In this document: positions 1 to 13,622 of the stretch, one piece after another
Layout: each line of letters opens with the position of its first letter
Position numbering within the stretch: position 1 is the first letter of the stretch
Source: Nephrocerus scutellatus
Lineage: Eukaryota; Arthropoda; Insecta; Diptera; Pipunculidae
DNA: 64,000 bases
Direction of reading: 5' to 3'
Assembly (NCBI GenBank): GCA_947095585.1
Contig: OX352761.1
Span: forward strand, 140,150,277-140,214,276
The notes under the pieces: generated by a model
The model's input: only the letters and a program-made list of their open reading frames with translations
Databases searched by the model: none
Told to the model about the DNA's origin: nothing
Made by a program: the position numbers and the translations under genes

Positions 1-3000
1 CAGAAAAGGACAATTTAATATGAATATGAGACTGACACTCAAGAGTCAAATATAGTCCTTTCCTCATTTATTTTTTGCAAAAAGTCTTGGTATTAGTATA
101 AACATAGTTCAACATTTACATGAATTTATATTTTATTATTCTGGAACCAAGTAACTTAACTGGGTGGCGCTTTAAAACTCAAACGATAACAAGGACAGTC
201 GTTGCCTTAAGCAACACGCACGCAACTGCAATCACTGCACGCGGAGCATACAGAGGTCTGCGAGGAAGACTATACGCTCGCTAGCGCATCTAACAGTTCG
301 TTCAATTTAAACTTTCATGCGGTTAAAACTTAGCTTAATATAAATTTAAATTTACTCTTCAATGCTTCAATGCACTGTGGAGTCAACTCGTTGCCAACGC
401 ACACATGTAAGGGGTTGGTATTATAGCACCCTTTACTGTCATGTTTGTCCAATATATGGGGTTGTATAAAAGTAATGCCATAAAATACGGTCTTATGGTC
501 ACTACAGAGTTACAAAGCTTAATTAGTCAGATACTTACTACGATGTTTGGTGGGCATTCAAGCGTTATTTATGTAAGAAGCGAAAAGATTGATATAAAGG
601 CTTATGGTATAATTATTATATTACGTGATCTGGGCGACTACGATCTGCGCAATATAATAATAACTTTTATTCATTTATGGTTAAAATAAGCTTGCTCTTT
701 TCCAAATGAATTGGGGCTAAGAAAACGTACATGTGGAACGTTAACAAGAAAAACAATCAAGTTTTGGACTGAGAAAGGTGAACAAACTCAGGACAAAAAG
801 ACTTTGTCGGGCTGCGTGTTCCCTTATACCCTGACAATCGTAAGAAAAGTTTAAGAGTAACCATTGTTGCTATGCACGGTCACTTTCTTTATGATGTTTT
901 GTTGTTATTTTATATGTTGCCTCATTGCAATATACAATTTTCACACGACCATAGACGAATGTGACTGTTGCCTACGCTATAACATACCCTCCAAAGTAGG
1001 CATTATCCACACTAGTATGTTATCATAGAAAATATTCGGCTTCCGTCTCGTGCTTCAAGCTTCTAACTCGCACGATAACGTCCACTTTCCTCGCTTGCTA
1101 TGTAATATACTATTACCTCTTTAATTTTTGTTGTAGTGCGTTGGCTTGTGTTGAACGAAACCCTTAGTCTTGTTGTTGTGCTTACATTGTCTTGTATTCT
1201 TGCATTCGATGCTGCTCGTTGTCTTACGATTTGGTGCGACCTCCTTCTATTGTTTTCTGATCTCCTAAAAGTGGTACGATATCGGCTGTTATTGCGCGAT
1301 TCCTTAATGGTGAGAGTAATCGGAAAACAAACAGGAAAGTGAGCAATTATTTCAGTGGATTTTTGCTGGCGTCATCAAAAACCCTCTTGATTCCCACAGT
1401 AGCGGCTAATATATTTGACTATTCGTTTAAAAAAAGTGTAATATGAGAAATAAACAAATCGATGGCATTCGTGTTGTGTGGGCAAAATTGTTGTTTACTC
1501 CACAAAAAGGACGCGAAGAATGTAAAAAACAAACTTGGGGATCTTTTAGTTAGACAAATCCGCATATTCCATCTGATGCGGTAAAGGTATAAATTATCAG
1601 GAGTTATCCGAAGTGTAGATGCAGGGGCAAGCGGAAGAAGTACACATTAAGAAATTTCCTTCCCTTCGACCGTACATTCACATACTCTTGAACCCATCTA
1701 GTGGAGCTTTGATAATGACGAAATAATTTTGTGGTGTCCAAAGTTTGGTGCAAGAGTTCACCATTACATCTCTGTGTATTGCATTTTGACAGAAAACGCC
1801 CGGATACGAATAATCAAATACCACAAAATTCCTTTTTTATCCCTTCCCTACGTTGCACTTCCTATTCCTACCACAAGGCTCCTGGATGACACCTTAAACA
1901 TATTCGAAATACTTATTCAACTTGCAATTACGTTTCAAATTCTCCACGAAACGCAGCCCCATTTTGTGTCTACGTACATATACTTTTAAAATGCCCACCC
2001 TCTATTCATGGCTTAGAGCACACACACGTCGTTTGACCGAAGTACTCGTTCACCATCACATTTGTAGGCAGCTTTCGGTGAATAATATGCACTGGGAGGT
2101 CTTATCAATGGTTTTCAGACGATGGCACCGACAGTGGCTGGTGGGAATGCTCGTAAAATTAAATTTCCTTAAATTTCTAAAATTGGAATTATTTTGGCCT
2201 TTTGCTAGAAGGCATTTGCATAAGAATATTATTAAGCGCACACGCCAATAACTTGGGCAAAGTTTTGTTTAGCGACGGCAAGGACGACAAATATTCAGTG
2301 TCTGCTCCAGAATATCGTACGGGTATATGTTTAGCTTGACTGTGTACGTGTAGGCCGACCCATAAGGTTTGTGTGACTCGATGGTCACAAGGAAGTGGAA
2401 ATTTCGATAATTTTTTTCTGCGGGCATGCACATATTTGTTGCGCTTATTCTTCACAATAAAGAAGATAATTGTAGTGTGAACCTAATTTCTTGAAAATGT
2501 AATCATAATAATATCTGCCTATTCTGTTTAAGGGATAGAAGACCAAACTGTTCTCTTCAAAATTTCAGCACCAAAATATCAAAGGTTACGTTCGCTTTGT
2601 TGCTCGCCCCACTGTACAGTTGGAGTTTCTAATAGAAATGAGTTTGTGTGTTTGTGTAATTTCTCTAAAACTCCAGAGAATTTATAATAATATAGTCACG
2701 TGGCTCATTTGAAAGTTATTTGTGCATTCACATATTCAATCAGCCAACAGAGCTGTCTATAACTTTCACAACAATCTCACACCACAATTCGAGTGACATT
2801 TATATGTACATTTAAGATATTAATGAACACATGGAATGCTTGAAATGAATGGAATTTCAGAACGCTTGGTTTCTTCATTTCATTTCTGCTTCACTATATC
2901 GCTTGCATCGATCGGTTTTGCACGCTTTCCATGAACAGATTCTTCGTCGATATGTCGGAATTGGGAGGCACACCGAGAATCGGGTGCGTAGCCACGCAGA

Positions 3001-4262
3001 TAATTTTGGAATTTAATTAATCAGTTACGGTGACAATGAAATATATTCCGAAAAGATAAGCATGTGATGTGATGTGTGATTTGGAATATTTTTTGAATAT
3101 TTTATGAACGTAGGTGAAAGATTGTGCGTTCCTCGCGCAGGAAATGACTAACATTTCTGTAACTTTTGTGCATTTCAAATCGAATTATTGCTCAGAATAA
3201 TAACGACGATTTATTGAATAAATTGGGTTTCCCAAGTTTTGACAAAATTTAAATCTACTGGGATATATTTGTCATTCACATTATTTATTTAAAGGGTTAT
3301 TTGTGTAGTAGCGATCTTGCTTCTGTAATATAATTATTGGAATAAATGTCGACACAATTATCAATGAAAAATTGCAAACAATAAATCATAATTTAGCGGA
3401 AATTCACGCCACAGTATTAACCGTGAGGGGCGAGGCGAGCAGTTACAAACGATACAAACTAATTACAAATTATCTGCTAATTAAATATCAATAAAAGTAA
3501 CTGTCCACGTACTATGTAGGTTTCTGTTGCATGCGACGTTTACAAGGATATTACAGGTGCAATGAGAAAGCGCGTTTGAATTATTGCATAAATGCATAAG
3601 AGAGTTCCGTCAATGGATGTTAAACGTAATGATTAATAAGCCATCATTTCATGTTTGATTATAATAGTCCCTCCCGCCTACCCGTCACCCACACTACTTC
3701 AAAAACTTAATTTAACCAATAACGCGTAAATATTTGTGTAAATATTTGTGCGTCAATGTGGCTGGCTTATGGGATTCCTGTGAATATTTGGAATAATTTT
3801 AGCTCTGATCATCGCACGGGTTCACAAAGTTGCGGTTTTTAATTGTGGATTTTTTTGCTTAATTTAATGTTTTCCATTGCGTGGAATTATAAAAATTAGT
3901 TGTGGTTAACAACTGGTCGATTTGCCGATTGGTATCCTTTTTAATTTAATTTACGCGAATTAAAGTGAATAAATGTTAATAAATGTATGTGATTTTGATT
4001 TAGTTCTATAATAATAGACGTTACTGTTTTTTGGTAATTTAATAATTTTTTTTAATTCATAGGATTACAGTTTACGTAAAGGCGCGTATATTAAATTAAA
4101 CAAATGGCTATTGAGCCATTGGAAGCCAATACTGTTCGAATAGATGGTGGGAATGTGGCTAATTAAAGACAAAATGGTATTGCAGCAAATGCAAATAGCA
4201 AAAAATTCGATTTTAATTACATAGCATACAGTTTAAGCACAGTTGATGAAGGATGAAGGATT
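1..4262. other. AT-rich non-coding sequence, presumed Ptp99A intron
   Basis: No recognised gene, RNA or mobile element. Small open frames here (for example 441-689 and 1922-2251) show no domain, are AT-driven and overlap one another on both strands. Short local duplications occur, such as the repeated GTAAATATTTGTG near 3726-3750. If the Ptp99A model is right, this is the far part of its last visible intron. Confidence 0.6.
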
Positions 4263-5165
4263 TTATGACCCATCCCGCAATTTTTTTTTAATTTGCGTAC
4301 GCGTAAAGGGGTTATAATCGGCTATATGCTTGCAAAACGTGGGCGTTAAAGGAAAGGAGGAGAAAAGAGAAAAGATGTCTATGAGCTTGTGTTTTGAATG
4401 TGGAAAGACAGAGCTTGGCAGAGCATTCCACATACGTGTTGTACGGCTGAAGAACAAATCTCTGAACCGAATGCTAATGCTCCCAAAGAAGTTGTTAAGG
4501 CCGTCCCAATTGGCTTTCTCGTATTGCCATATTATTTTTTCGGGAGTTTTTTTCTAACTGCGTGGCTTACTAACGAGAAATTAGCTGATACAACACAATG
4601 GTCTGACGAGCCTAGAGGCGATAATAAATTGACGGAGTATTAATCGGGACGAGATGTAAGGAACAAGTCAAGGGTGTTTGCGGAATGATTTGCAATGTCA
4701 GGTTATCGTGGAGGCTCATTTACAAGCTGCGTAAGGTAATTAAACCCACCGAATATCTCGACACACCTTACTTCGGGTGTTGTCTGGGCAGAATGGCAAA
4801 GCCACCCAGAATTGTGTACATTGTAATCGCCTGCAATAACGATTTCAGTTTTACGATACTCGTATCTTGTGACAATTCTTAAAATTGAATCAGACAGTGC
4901 ATCAAACTCGATCTGAGTTGAAACACTGTCTAAGTTGGCGCTTCTATATAATAAGCAATAGTGAATGCTACGCCCTTGAACCTGCAATTTCAGCCATAAG
5001 AAATTAAATTACGGATTGGAACATTGGCTGAGGCAAAAGTTTGAACGCAACATCACTACAGATATAAATTGCGAGTCCGCGTCGAAGGAAAAATAATGGC
5101 ACCAAGTTATACCCAGGCAGATTTAATTCCGAGGTATCGGAATTATCAAATACCTAAAATTCACT
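4263..5165 (-). mobile_element. Family B (Jockey-like) non-LTR retrotransposon copy, internally deleted
   Basis: The minus strand reads from the AP-endonuclease region straight into the extreme C-terminus. From 5165 down to about 4490 lie endonuclease pieces, such as IVIAGDYNVHNSGWLCHS (a diverged GDFN-type motif) and LAIYICSDVAFKLLPQP. At about 4480 this jumps to the C-terminal end TTRMWNALPSSVFPHS and then an A-rich tail near 4280-4290. The whole reverse transcriptase is missing. Several frame breaks are present. The copy is dead and lies in the same orientation as Ptp99A. Confidence 0.8.
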
Positions 5166-5935
5166 CAGTGCCAGAGGTGCTGGCCTGTGGACATGTACAT
5201 GTGTAAATACAGCAAAATAGTGCGTTCTCAGCCCACATATCTTGTTGAGATCTACTATTCATTGGTTCACAAATTTTAACAGAGACACAAACCATAATGG
5301 GAGCAACACTTTCAAATGAAATTGAGAAATATTTAAAATGTAAGACAATTGACATTAAATTGAATAATACATTTATTCCCATTAATTCATGTAACGGGCT
5401 GCAGCCTCACTCGTTCTTAATGATACAACTAACCAAAAATCTCATTAGGTAATGCTGTGTGTGGTGTATATAAGTATTGTATATCTATAGCTACTGATGT
5501 GTTCCTTGTCATTTTACCGAGTATTGGATTGTTTTAAGGATCGCAACAGCATTTATTACAAATGCGTGTGCGACAAATCTATCAGTGTTTATCAAACAAG
5601 TTAGACAGTGGATACATTCCGTTGCGAGATGCCATCTCACATACAACTGGCAGATCTCCCATATCCTAAGGCTGTGGGTGAAGTCTGTGCAGGTGTCTTT
5701 TCACATAAACTAAATATGTAAAAGGCATACAGGCTTCTTGCCTCTAGCCGCATCTTTAATGCAGAGACAAAAGAGGCTTGTACGGCTTCAAGACAAAGTA
5801 CCGCACAAATAGAAAGGATTGGCATATGGATTATGCGACCGTTAATAACAAGAAACATATGTTAAACAGTGCCACGAAGAACTCGATAATCGAAATCTTG
5901 GACATCGTATGCTAAACTGGGCAGGAGTTGTATGC
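5166..5935. other. Unassigned sequence between two retrotransposon fragments
   Basis: No gene was recognised. Base composition is close to that of the adjoining retrotransposon pieces, so parts may be older, unreadable retrotransposon sequence (for example around 5560-5860), but no motif could be read. Confidence 0.4.
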
Positions 5936-5939
5936 AAAT

Positions 5940-6080
5940 TAGAAAGAAACTGTAATTCACTACCTTCCAAATGTCCGGCCCTAGCAGGATCCAGTCGCCG
6001 AATTTTGAGCAAAACATTTTTTGCCGACCTGGAAGAACTTTCGGAGTGCAGGATCTCTCGTTCTTGAACGCTACAAATTG
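5940..6080 (+). mobile_element. 3' end fragment of a family C (RNase H) retrotransposon
   Basis: The plus strand reads CPALAGSSRRILSKTFFADL followed by EELSECRISRS. This resembles the C-terminal end of family C elements, where the last Cys of a zinc-finger-like motif is followed by a charged tail (compare 27250-27360 and 32400-32480). It is heavily 5'-truncated and diverged. Confidence 0.6.
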
Positions 6081-7333
6081 GATTTAAAAACCATAAAAAA
6101 ACCTTTCATAGGTCTTCTGAGAAAAGTGATATCAAACTGCACTTACGATCTCGCAAGTGTCGTGAGTACTACGACTTAATAGCATACCAAAGATTTTCTG
6201 CAAAATTAATTTCAATACATAGGGACGGGACAATTAATGAAGATCGCTAGCCTTTTAAGATAAGATTTAATGCATTGGTTGTGTCTAGGAAATATTTGGC
6301 AATATGTTCGACTTATAAGAACTATTTCTGTTGGTAAAAATGGCTGTTGCTTCATTTTAATTCTTTGACATATACCTACAATATGCAATGAGTATGTATA
6401 TTTAAACGTCTAATAAAGATTTTGGCTTACCAATGTTACCTATGCTCCGAATTCCAGTTTATGAAACAGGTGTGCTGATTAGAATGGTCCGCAGGAAATG
6501 TAAAGAGATTCTGCTTGAGAAGGCTAATTCTCTCTCCCGGTAACTGGTGAAAAATCCCGGATTGTTGAAAACAAATCACAAACAAGAAAGAAAGTCGAAC
6601 AAGTCGCTTTCATAGTAAATCAGACCCCTACGGTGGAATTTATCAGTCGAGTCTGTCGATTTACTTGTGAGGCGTTGGATCTAGAAGTTTGTTCTAGTTC
6701 CTTATCCAAGGCACAAACTCCTTGCGGTAAAGTCGAGAAGGTGAATACGAATAAAATCAATAGGATAATAAATATTTGCAATCGCTGGAAGAAAGGAAGT
6801 AGGCATCAGAAGGCTTACAGAGTTTCTATATTTATTGCACTCCTGTGGGATGTACTCGTAAATAATGCATAAGAAAGTAGCGGCATATGTTCCGTTTGCT
6901 GTCTCCTTTCTTTTGCAATGGTAAGCGGTATGGCCATTTTTTCCCTATGTTTCCTTGGAATTTCTTAAACTCGTGTTTGCACGAACATCTAACAAACGCA
7001 AGTGAGGAATACGAGCGCATGTGGGATTTGCTCTGTTTGATTTATATTTATTTTAAGTGCACTGTGAAAAAAAGTTCAGACTTTAAGTTCAACAGAGAAG
7101 AATAAAAAAGTATTGCCTTTTAGGATAGTAATAACTACTCGTACCATTAGACTAGGGATTGAGGATTTATTATCAGAAAGCAAAAGGAAATATTTCGAAT
7201 TCAAGTTTTTTTCTCAGTGTACATATCACAACACAAGGATACTTTTTGGAATTTTTTTTTCTGTTAACTGTAGCAATCGCTCCGCATGTTCATGACTACG
7301 TTCGAAGCAAATGTTAAACTGTAAATCCTTTTA

Positions 7334-7375
<42 letters not shown>

Positions 7376-8650
7376 CTAATCAAACAGTGACTTATTGCAA
7401 TGCACACCATGGAGTCATTTTGAATAAATATTACTCTCTGAATGTACGTACGTAGGTATAGTGCGGTATAGATTTTCATCGCGACTATCTTTTCTGTGAA
7501 CGCGCAATTGCTCAATGATTTGTTCGTTCTTAATTCAGTGAAAGATGATCAGTGAGTCTATATATCCGAATCACTAGGTACACACTGAATATGTATGTAT
7601 GCATACCTTGTCATGGAAATCGAACCGGAATCTCATGAATGAAGGAATTTCACAGCTCATTGTTGTAGACAAATTGCTCGCAGGCATCGATGCAAGGTGG
7701 AAAAATATTGATACAAAAAAAAACCCCACTAACTAAACGACTGACTGCATAGAGTTCAAGTGAACAAGAAATAGATTTTACGTTTGAGGCTAGCGTGTGG
7801 TAAAATTATTGGGTTGTGTTTGGAGTTGGATCATGTTGGGAATGTTGCGCACGCTTTTAAATTCAATTTGCCCCATCAGTCTGATGAGATGACACTGTCA
7901 CCTAAAATTAGCAAACTTGTCAGCATTTCTGTAAAATAAATAAATTGCTGAGCGGTGCATCGCACAACTTAAATTCTTTGCATATTCATCGCTCACATGT
8001 AGCTATAATGTAATAAATCAAAATCTATCTAAACCGTTCCATTCGTCCAAATAAATAGATGCGAATGGATTTGGTTTGCCATCTATGTATGTATGTATAT
8101 GAAACAGAAAGGATTACCAGCATTCCCTTCAGCCAGAAGGAGAACAAATAAATATTTTCACTGGGTTTAGATAGAAAAGCGCAACTATACCATCGATGGT
8201 GGTTAACAAACCAATCAAATTCGGCATCAAGCTAAACCAACTAGTAAACACACACACATGTATATAGACTTTTTCCTATTGTTCTGTGTTAGTGAAAATT
8301 TTATATTTATTGATATTTGTGTTTTGAATAAACACCGCGCTGCTGAGATGAACTAAGGCCATTTATTAAATTTGAGTTTGCGGTGAACATTGGCGAAACA
8401 GTTCTGTCTATGCGGGCTTATTTTGCACGATGTGGGTATTAAATTGTTCGTATATATGGATGAGAGTTTTTAAATCTGACGGATTGAATTTTAATAGCCA
8501 AAGGAAATAAATGAAAATACACTGCTTCGCAACACATGATGGTAAGCAGTAGAAATTGAAGGGTATTTTTTTTATTGAACAAAAAAATTCCAAAATGGAA
8601 GGTTTAATGGTTTTTAAGATTTTTCTTCTGAAACGTGCTACAAATATATT
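6081..8650. other. Non-coding AT-rich sequence with a TA microsatellite
   Basis: No gene was recognised. The open frames around 6633-7515 are short, overlap on both strands and show no domain; one is built on the TA repeat. A long TA run lies at 7336-7372, annotated separately. Confidence 0.6.
7336..7372. repeat. (TA)n microsatellite
   Basis: About 18 perfect TA units, the longest dinucleotide run in the window. Likely polymorphic. Confidence 0.97.
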
Positions 8651-10015
8651 CTCAACTCTGCTGACGAACATAATTCCTTATGGAAAATATGCCTCCATAA
8701 CAAAATTAATGCTGGGCATTCACAGACAATGTGTTGGATGATTGGCCAATTTCCGAGTAGAACCTACATTCCGTGCCAAAGCCTAGATCAACTTAGTGAA
8801 CGTGATACCACAAGCCACAATGACCTGCGAAAAAGGTCAGCAGTTTTCGAATGCTATCTTTGTCTAGCCTAATTAATCGTTTTGATTGTCTCAGCCCTGG
8901 GATATTTTTCTAGTGGGCCAGTCTGTATTCCAATTTATTAATCAGCTATTATCCTAGCACCCTTATGGTTTATCCTAGCACAGATCTAAATCGCATGGAG
9001 TTCAGCATGGAAAACCGAAGGACTCATTCCCATTGATATCGAGACTTTGGTTTTCGGTCGAAACACACCAGACCTAACTCCAGATTGCATCTTTGATCCA
9101 TCTGTAAACCAGACCAGTTTCCAGTGCTGGAAAACCATTCTACCAGTTTTTCCGGTGTAATATTTCTACTCAAATAACCAGCCGAAATAGTACTCCATAA
9201 CCATAATGTCGGGGATTGTGCAGAACATGTCTCTTTCGGGAATTGAGGCAAGAAATTTCAGGTGTCCTACATGGTTACCTGGATTGTACCTGTGCTCTAG
9301 CTGCAACTTAATCACCTAATGAAGATTTGTAGAGGTGAAAGCCCTACGACAGCTATGGCACCCATCATACTGAGACAGTCTTAGTTGCCGTTGTCCGTTG
9401 AAGAACTTTCGGCCACCAAACGATATAATGCGTGCGTGATAATGAGCCCCAACATCATTCTATACATCCAGTGTTTAATTTTTGGATTCAGACCCCAAAT
9501 TCTGCCTTGAATGGAGTCTACTGGCACACATGGCCCTAGTGGTGCGTTCGATTTTGGACATGATGTGAAAATTCCAACTAAGCCGTTTTTCAAGAATAAC
9601 TCCGAGATATTTAACCTCACTGGATAAGCTTGAGCATTGCCTTTGTTGGTGATAAGTCTTAGATTGACCAATCTTCTTTTTGTAAAAGGCACTAGAACGG
9701 TTTTGTTAGGATTTATAGACAATCCTTCTCTGCAACACCATTCTAATACGTGTAGTAAAGCACCTTTCATAACACTAAAAATGGTCGAGCTCTGTTTACC
9801 ACTAACAAGAATCGCCAAGTCATCCGAATAACCAATGGCAATGTAGCCTGATCTATGTAGATCGACTAGAAGATTGTAGATGACTAGTGACCACAGAAGA
9901 GATGAAAGGACTTCTCCTTAGGGGAATTACTTAACTGCTGTCACAGAAACTAACACTTCTCCAGAAGAGGAAGTAATGTTTCGACTTTCCAGCATGGCTC
10001 TTATCCATTGGTTGG
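8650..10015 (-). mobile_element. Family C (RNase H, I/LOA-like) non-LTR retrotransposon copy, 5'-truncated
   Basis: Read on the minus strand from 10015, the frame gives an approach to the palm (SGEVLVSVTA), then GYSDDLAILVSG, the reverse transcriptase catalytic box with Ser replacing the usual Ala of YADD. WCCREGLSINPNKTVLVPF follows in the thumb. Near 9110-9040 an RNase H start is visible as TDGSKM in a shifted frame. Between about 8800 and 8660 there is a degraded Cys-rich C-terminus (ECRFYSEIG). The 438-base open stretch at 9381-9818 is the best preserved part. The 5' portion, including the endonuclease, is absent. The copy cannot encode a working protein. Confidence 0.8.
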
Positions 10016-10289
10016 TAAGGTAACACACATTATTATTGTTATATTTATGAGTATTTAAAATATAAATTCAAAATTTCATCTATTTCAGTATGCCGACGAA
10101 GCATAGCATTTCGCTAACAGCATTTTAACAAAAATTATGTGCAACTTTAAAATTGTCTTCAATTGTCTTTCCCATAAATACTTATATGAGACACAACTTT
10201 TATGCAACTTCTAAATGTTTGTTTTTTTTTCGTTCTTTAAAAATAAGTTTTTTTCTTGGCCTTTTATTTTTTTACTTTAGTGGAATATT

Positions 10290-10400
10290 GAATCCTATAA
10301 AGATGGGTGTCAATGTATTGCCTGAATAATGGCTCCCAACCTTTTTTGGGGTTCATAACCGCCAGAATGATTTTCACATCATACTCATGACAGGGGAATC
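10290..10400 (-). mobile_element. Family A (RTE-like) endonuclease-region fragment
   Basis: The plus-strand text GATGGGTGTCAATGTATTGC and the following ATAATGGCTCCC match the corresponding block at 51308-51345 in a better preserved family A copy. Only about 110 bases remain. Confidence 0.65.
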
Positions 10401-12174
10401 ATTGTGTGTTGTGTTTTTATTTGCAAAGTTCATTACGAACTCTTCCAGTAGTCCTAAATTTCATAACAATATTTCTAATCACTAGACCATTTATATTTTG
10501 AAAATTTACAACTTGAGCTGTATTAAGAGAAAAATACTGAATTAAATATAAAATTTAGCATATATATATATATATCGCATATAACATATTTTTCTCTGAT
10601 AAAATTTATGATGAGGTATACGACCGAACTCCAGTATGAAGAATGCGTCGTAGAAAAAGGTGTAAGTAAGGATGGAAGGTTAAATTATTTTGTTAGTGTC
10701 GCCTTCGGCGTAACCACGGAACTTACTTCTGCTAATGCATACTGCCACTAAGAAACCAGATAAATTTGTTTTGTACAAATCTGTTGCCTTTCTAGGGCTT
10801 TTACGATTTGAATCGAATTGAAACTGTAGTTGAGGATAGAATGATGTAGCACTGCTTGAACCCTAGCCGTGGGGTCGTATGCGTAATTGATAAGTTTAAT
10901 ATCGAAAGACAAACAAAAAGCACAAACAACATAACAATGAAAGGGAGGACGAAGCAAAATAAAATTGATTTTGACATATTTATTATGAGATGACAATCTT
11001 TATTGGGATTCTGTGGGCCCTCGTCGTTGTTGCCCGTCTACCACCATGAAATTCAAATTGAATTCTGCCCATTCAATATAAGAAAGGGAAACAAAAATAA
11101 ATACTTCGAGTTGCGATGACAAACTGGCATGTGGCAAGTCAAAGCCCTATGTGATGGCCTTGGGATATTTTGATAAAAAATGAAATATTTCCCTATTTAT
11201 AAAAAGAAGAAGGAAAAATATTGAATTTGAATGGAAAATGAGAAGTTTTAATTTGTTATTTTTGGCAAAACGTCAGCGAAATATTCGAACCCAAATATGT
11301 AATCGTTTGACGTAACAATACCCAGTCCGCCGAAGCTTTTGTTGTAATTCCATCACATTGACTTCTTCAAGTTAACTTAGAATTTTGGTTCAGCTGTGTT
11401 CAGTCCTCAGTCCCATCGTTTCTTGCTTCTTGAATGCCTTGCTATGAGGCATTTATACAAAAGAATTGAAATATTTTTGTTTTCCTTCTTCTTACTCATA
11501 TCAAAGTCACAATGTAGATTCTTCAATGCATTTAGTGGATTTGATGAAGGTTGATGGGTTGATTGAGATGACAGTGTTACACAGCGCGCAAAAGGAGAAA
11601 AATTTTTGATAAAGCCTTTCATTTGAAATATGGCAAAAACATATTGCTGTCAGCCGAAATTATCTTTTGTAATCATGAAATGCTGTAGTGAATAATGCGG
11701 ATAATGAATTCAATTTGGCAAATTATAATTTATTGTTAAGGAGAATTCCGTATATCATGGATTGTAATTTGTCATTACTACATATCATGATGGAAATAGT
11801 AAAGGAATTGAATGTATTACAGTCAAGGTAATTCATGGCACACAAAAAGACTTTTTGTAAATCTTGGGCTGATCAGAATTTCATAATCAAAGACGAATTA
11901 TTTGACCGTACCTACACTGTTACTGAAAAGGTTTTTTTCCAACATAACTATGACATAATTTCTTTCAAGTATCACAAACTGACAAAATAAGTGTCTATAT
12001 TGACATCATCATTGATTCAGCATTGGCTGCCGAGGTCAAGCTCATACGTTCGTGGGTTTATTATAGTTAGACACACCAATGCAGTTTTGTATTTATTTAT
12101 ATATATACTTTCCTGACCATTGGTAGGCTTCGGAATACAAGATAGCTTAGGCATACTTAAGAAGTGAATGTCTA
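10401..12174. other. Non-coding AT-rich sequence
   Basis: No gene, RNA or mobile element was recognised. It contains a short TA run at 10561-10575. Open frames at 10748-10996 and 11407-11622 show no domain and no splice-flanked FN3-like structure. Confidence 0.6.
10561..10575. repeat. (TA)n microsatellite, short
   Basis: Seven and a half perfect TA units. Confidence 0.9.
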
Positions 12175-13622
12175 TCATCATCATATTTGGCTCCTCAACC
12201 GCTGTCCGGTTCTAGCCTCCGGCAAAACATCTCTCTACCGGTGCCGATGTCATCCAGTTTGGCATCCCTAAACTCTGGGCGTCCTGGTCTACGCCATCCT
12301 TCCAACGTAGGCTTGGCCGGCCTCGCTATCGTGTTCCATAAATCCTACCGCAAAGTACTTTCCGAGCAGGATCATCTTCGCTCATGCGAGCTAGGTGTCT
12401 TTGTTCGTATTTCTGGTTCCATGCTGTTATCGGCTGCTAGAGTTGACCCGAGATAGTTAAAGGATTCCACTACTTCAAATTCGCGCTCCATTTTTTTAAT
12501 TCAGGGACCAATATTGGATCTTTTACTCGCAGACCACCATGTACTTTGTTTTGCTCTCATTTAAGTGTAGCCCCAGATTTCGTGCTGCCTGCGCGATCTG
12601 GAAGAAAGCTTCCGGTACAGCTCTATCTAACAACGATGTCAATATCGTCTGCGTAAGCCAGTATCTGAATGGAGTTATAGAATATTGTTCCTCTCGCGCT
12701 TACGTCAGAGTTTCGGATCACTTTCTCCAACGCCAGGTTGAAGAGGACGCAGGCCAGTCCATCCCCATGTCAGAGCCCGTTATAGATGTTGAATGTGCTT
12801 GATAGTGATCCGGATGTTTTTACTTGACTTAAAACATTGGTCATGGTCAACCTACATAGTCTTGAAAGATTATTTGGAATGCCGAATTCTCTAATAGCTT
12901 TATAAAGTTCTACTCTGGCTATGCTATCATAGGCGGCTTTAAAGTCTATGGTGTAGTGAGTTTTGAAACTCTAGACAATTTTCCATCACCTGCCTAAGGG
13001 TGTTGTTTGATTGCCTGGGATGAAGCCACACTGGTATGTGCCAATGATGACTTTAGCGTATGGGGCTATCCTGTCTTGAAGGATAGAGGAAAAGATCTTA
13101 TACGCGGTATTCAACCACGTATACCACGATAATTGCTGCAGGTTGTGATATCTCCTTTCTTATGTATGCACATGTTGTCTTACATGACAGGTGTAATATA
13201 TGTCATATTCTGATTTTTTTAAGACACCATTCCCCGTACACCGCATCTCCTGAATTTCTGTTGTATCAGCAATATATTTGGACAGGGTATCGGCTAGCTG
13301 CTGTGCAGCGCGAGCTCTATACAGTGAGCGTACGTTCCATGAAAAAATTCTAAAATCATTTACCCGTTTTCGTTACCGAGGCTGATTTGGGGTTCCGTAA
13401 GATGGTTTTTTTACGGGCGAGCTTATTGGCCTCGTGCCAACCTTACCTTGATGGGACTTGCCCGATAATTTCGCTTTTCCTGTACTGAAGGAAAATTACC
13501 AGCGGCCACCACGTGGAGGTTTGATCGCACTCCTACCAGTCAGAGATAGTTGCGACCACATGCATTTCTGAAGCATTCTGTGTTATTCACCCTATTCTGC
13601 TGATGGCTGACGGCCATGTCTA
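12175..13622 (-). mobile_element. Family A (RTE-like) non-LTR retrotransposon copy, endonuclease deleted
   Basis: The sense direction is minus. Its 3' end at 12175-12200 is a short ATG-type repeat (TCATCATCAT on the plus strand) next to GAGCCAAATA in sense, seen again at 50239. Reading from the 5' end (13622): a leader containing GTGGCCGCTGGTAATTTTCC, a truncated start, then a jump near 13160 into HKKGDITTC at the start of the RT fingers. Motif A is intact (IDFKAAYDSIARVELYK), as is the catalytic box (LAYADDIDI). The C-terminal GRP-x-LRW region follows. The endonuclease is missing and frames break repeatedly. Confidence 0.85.
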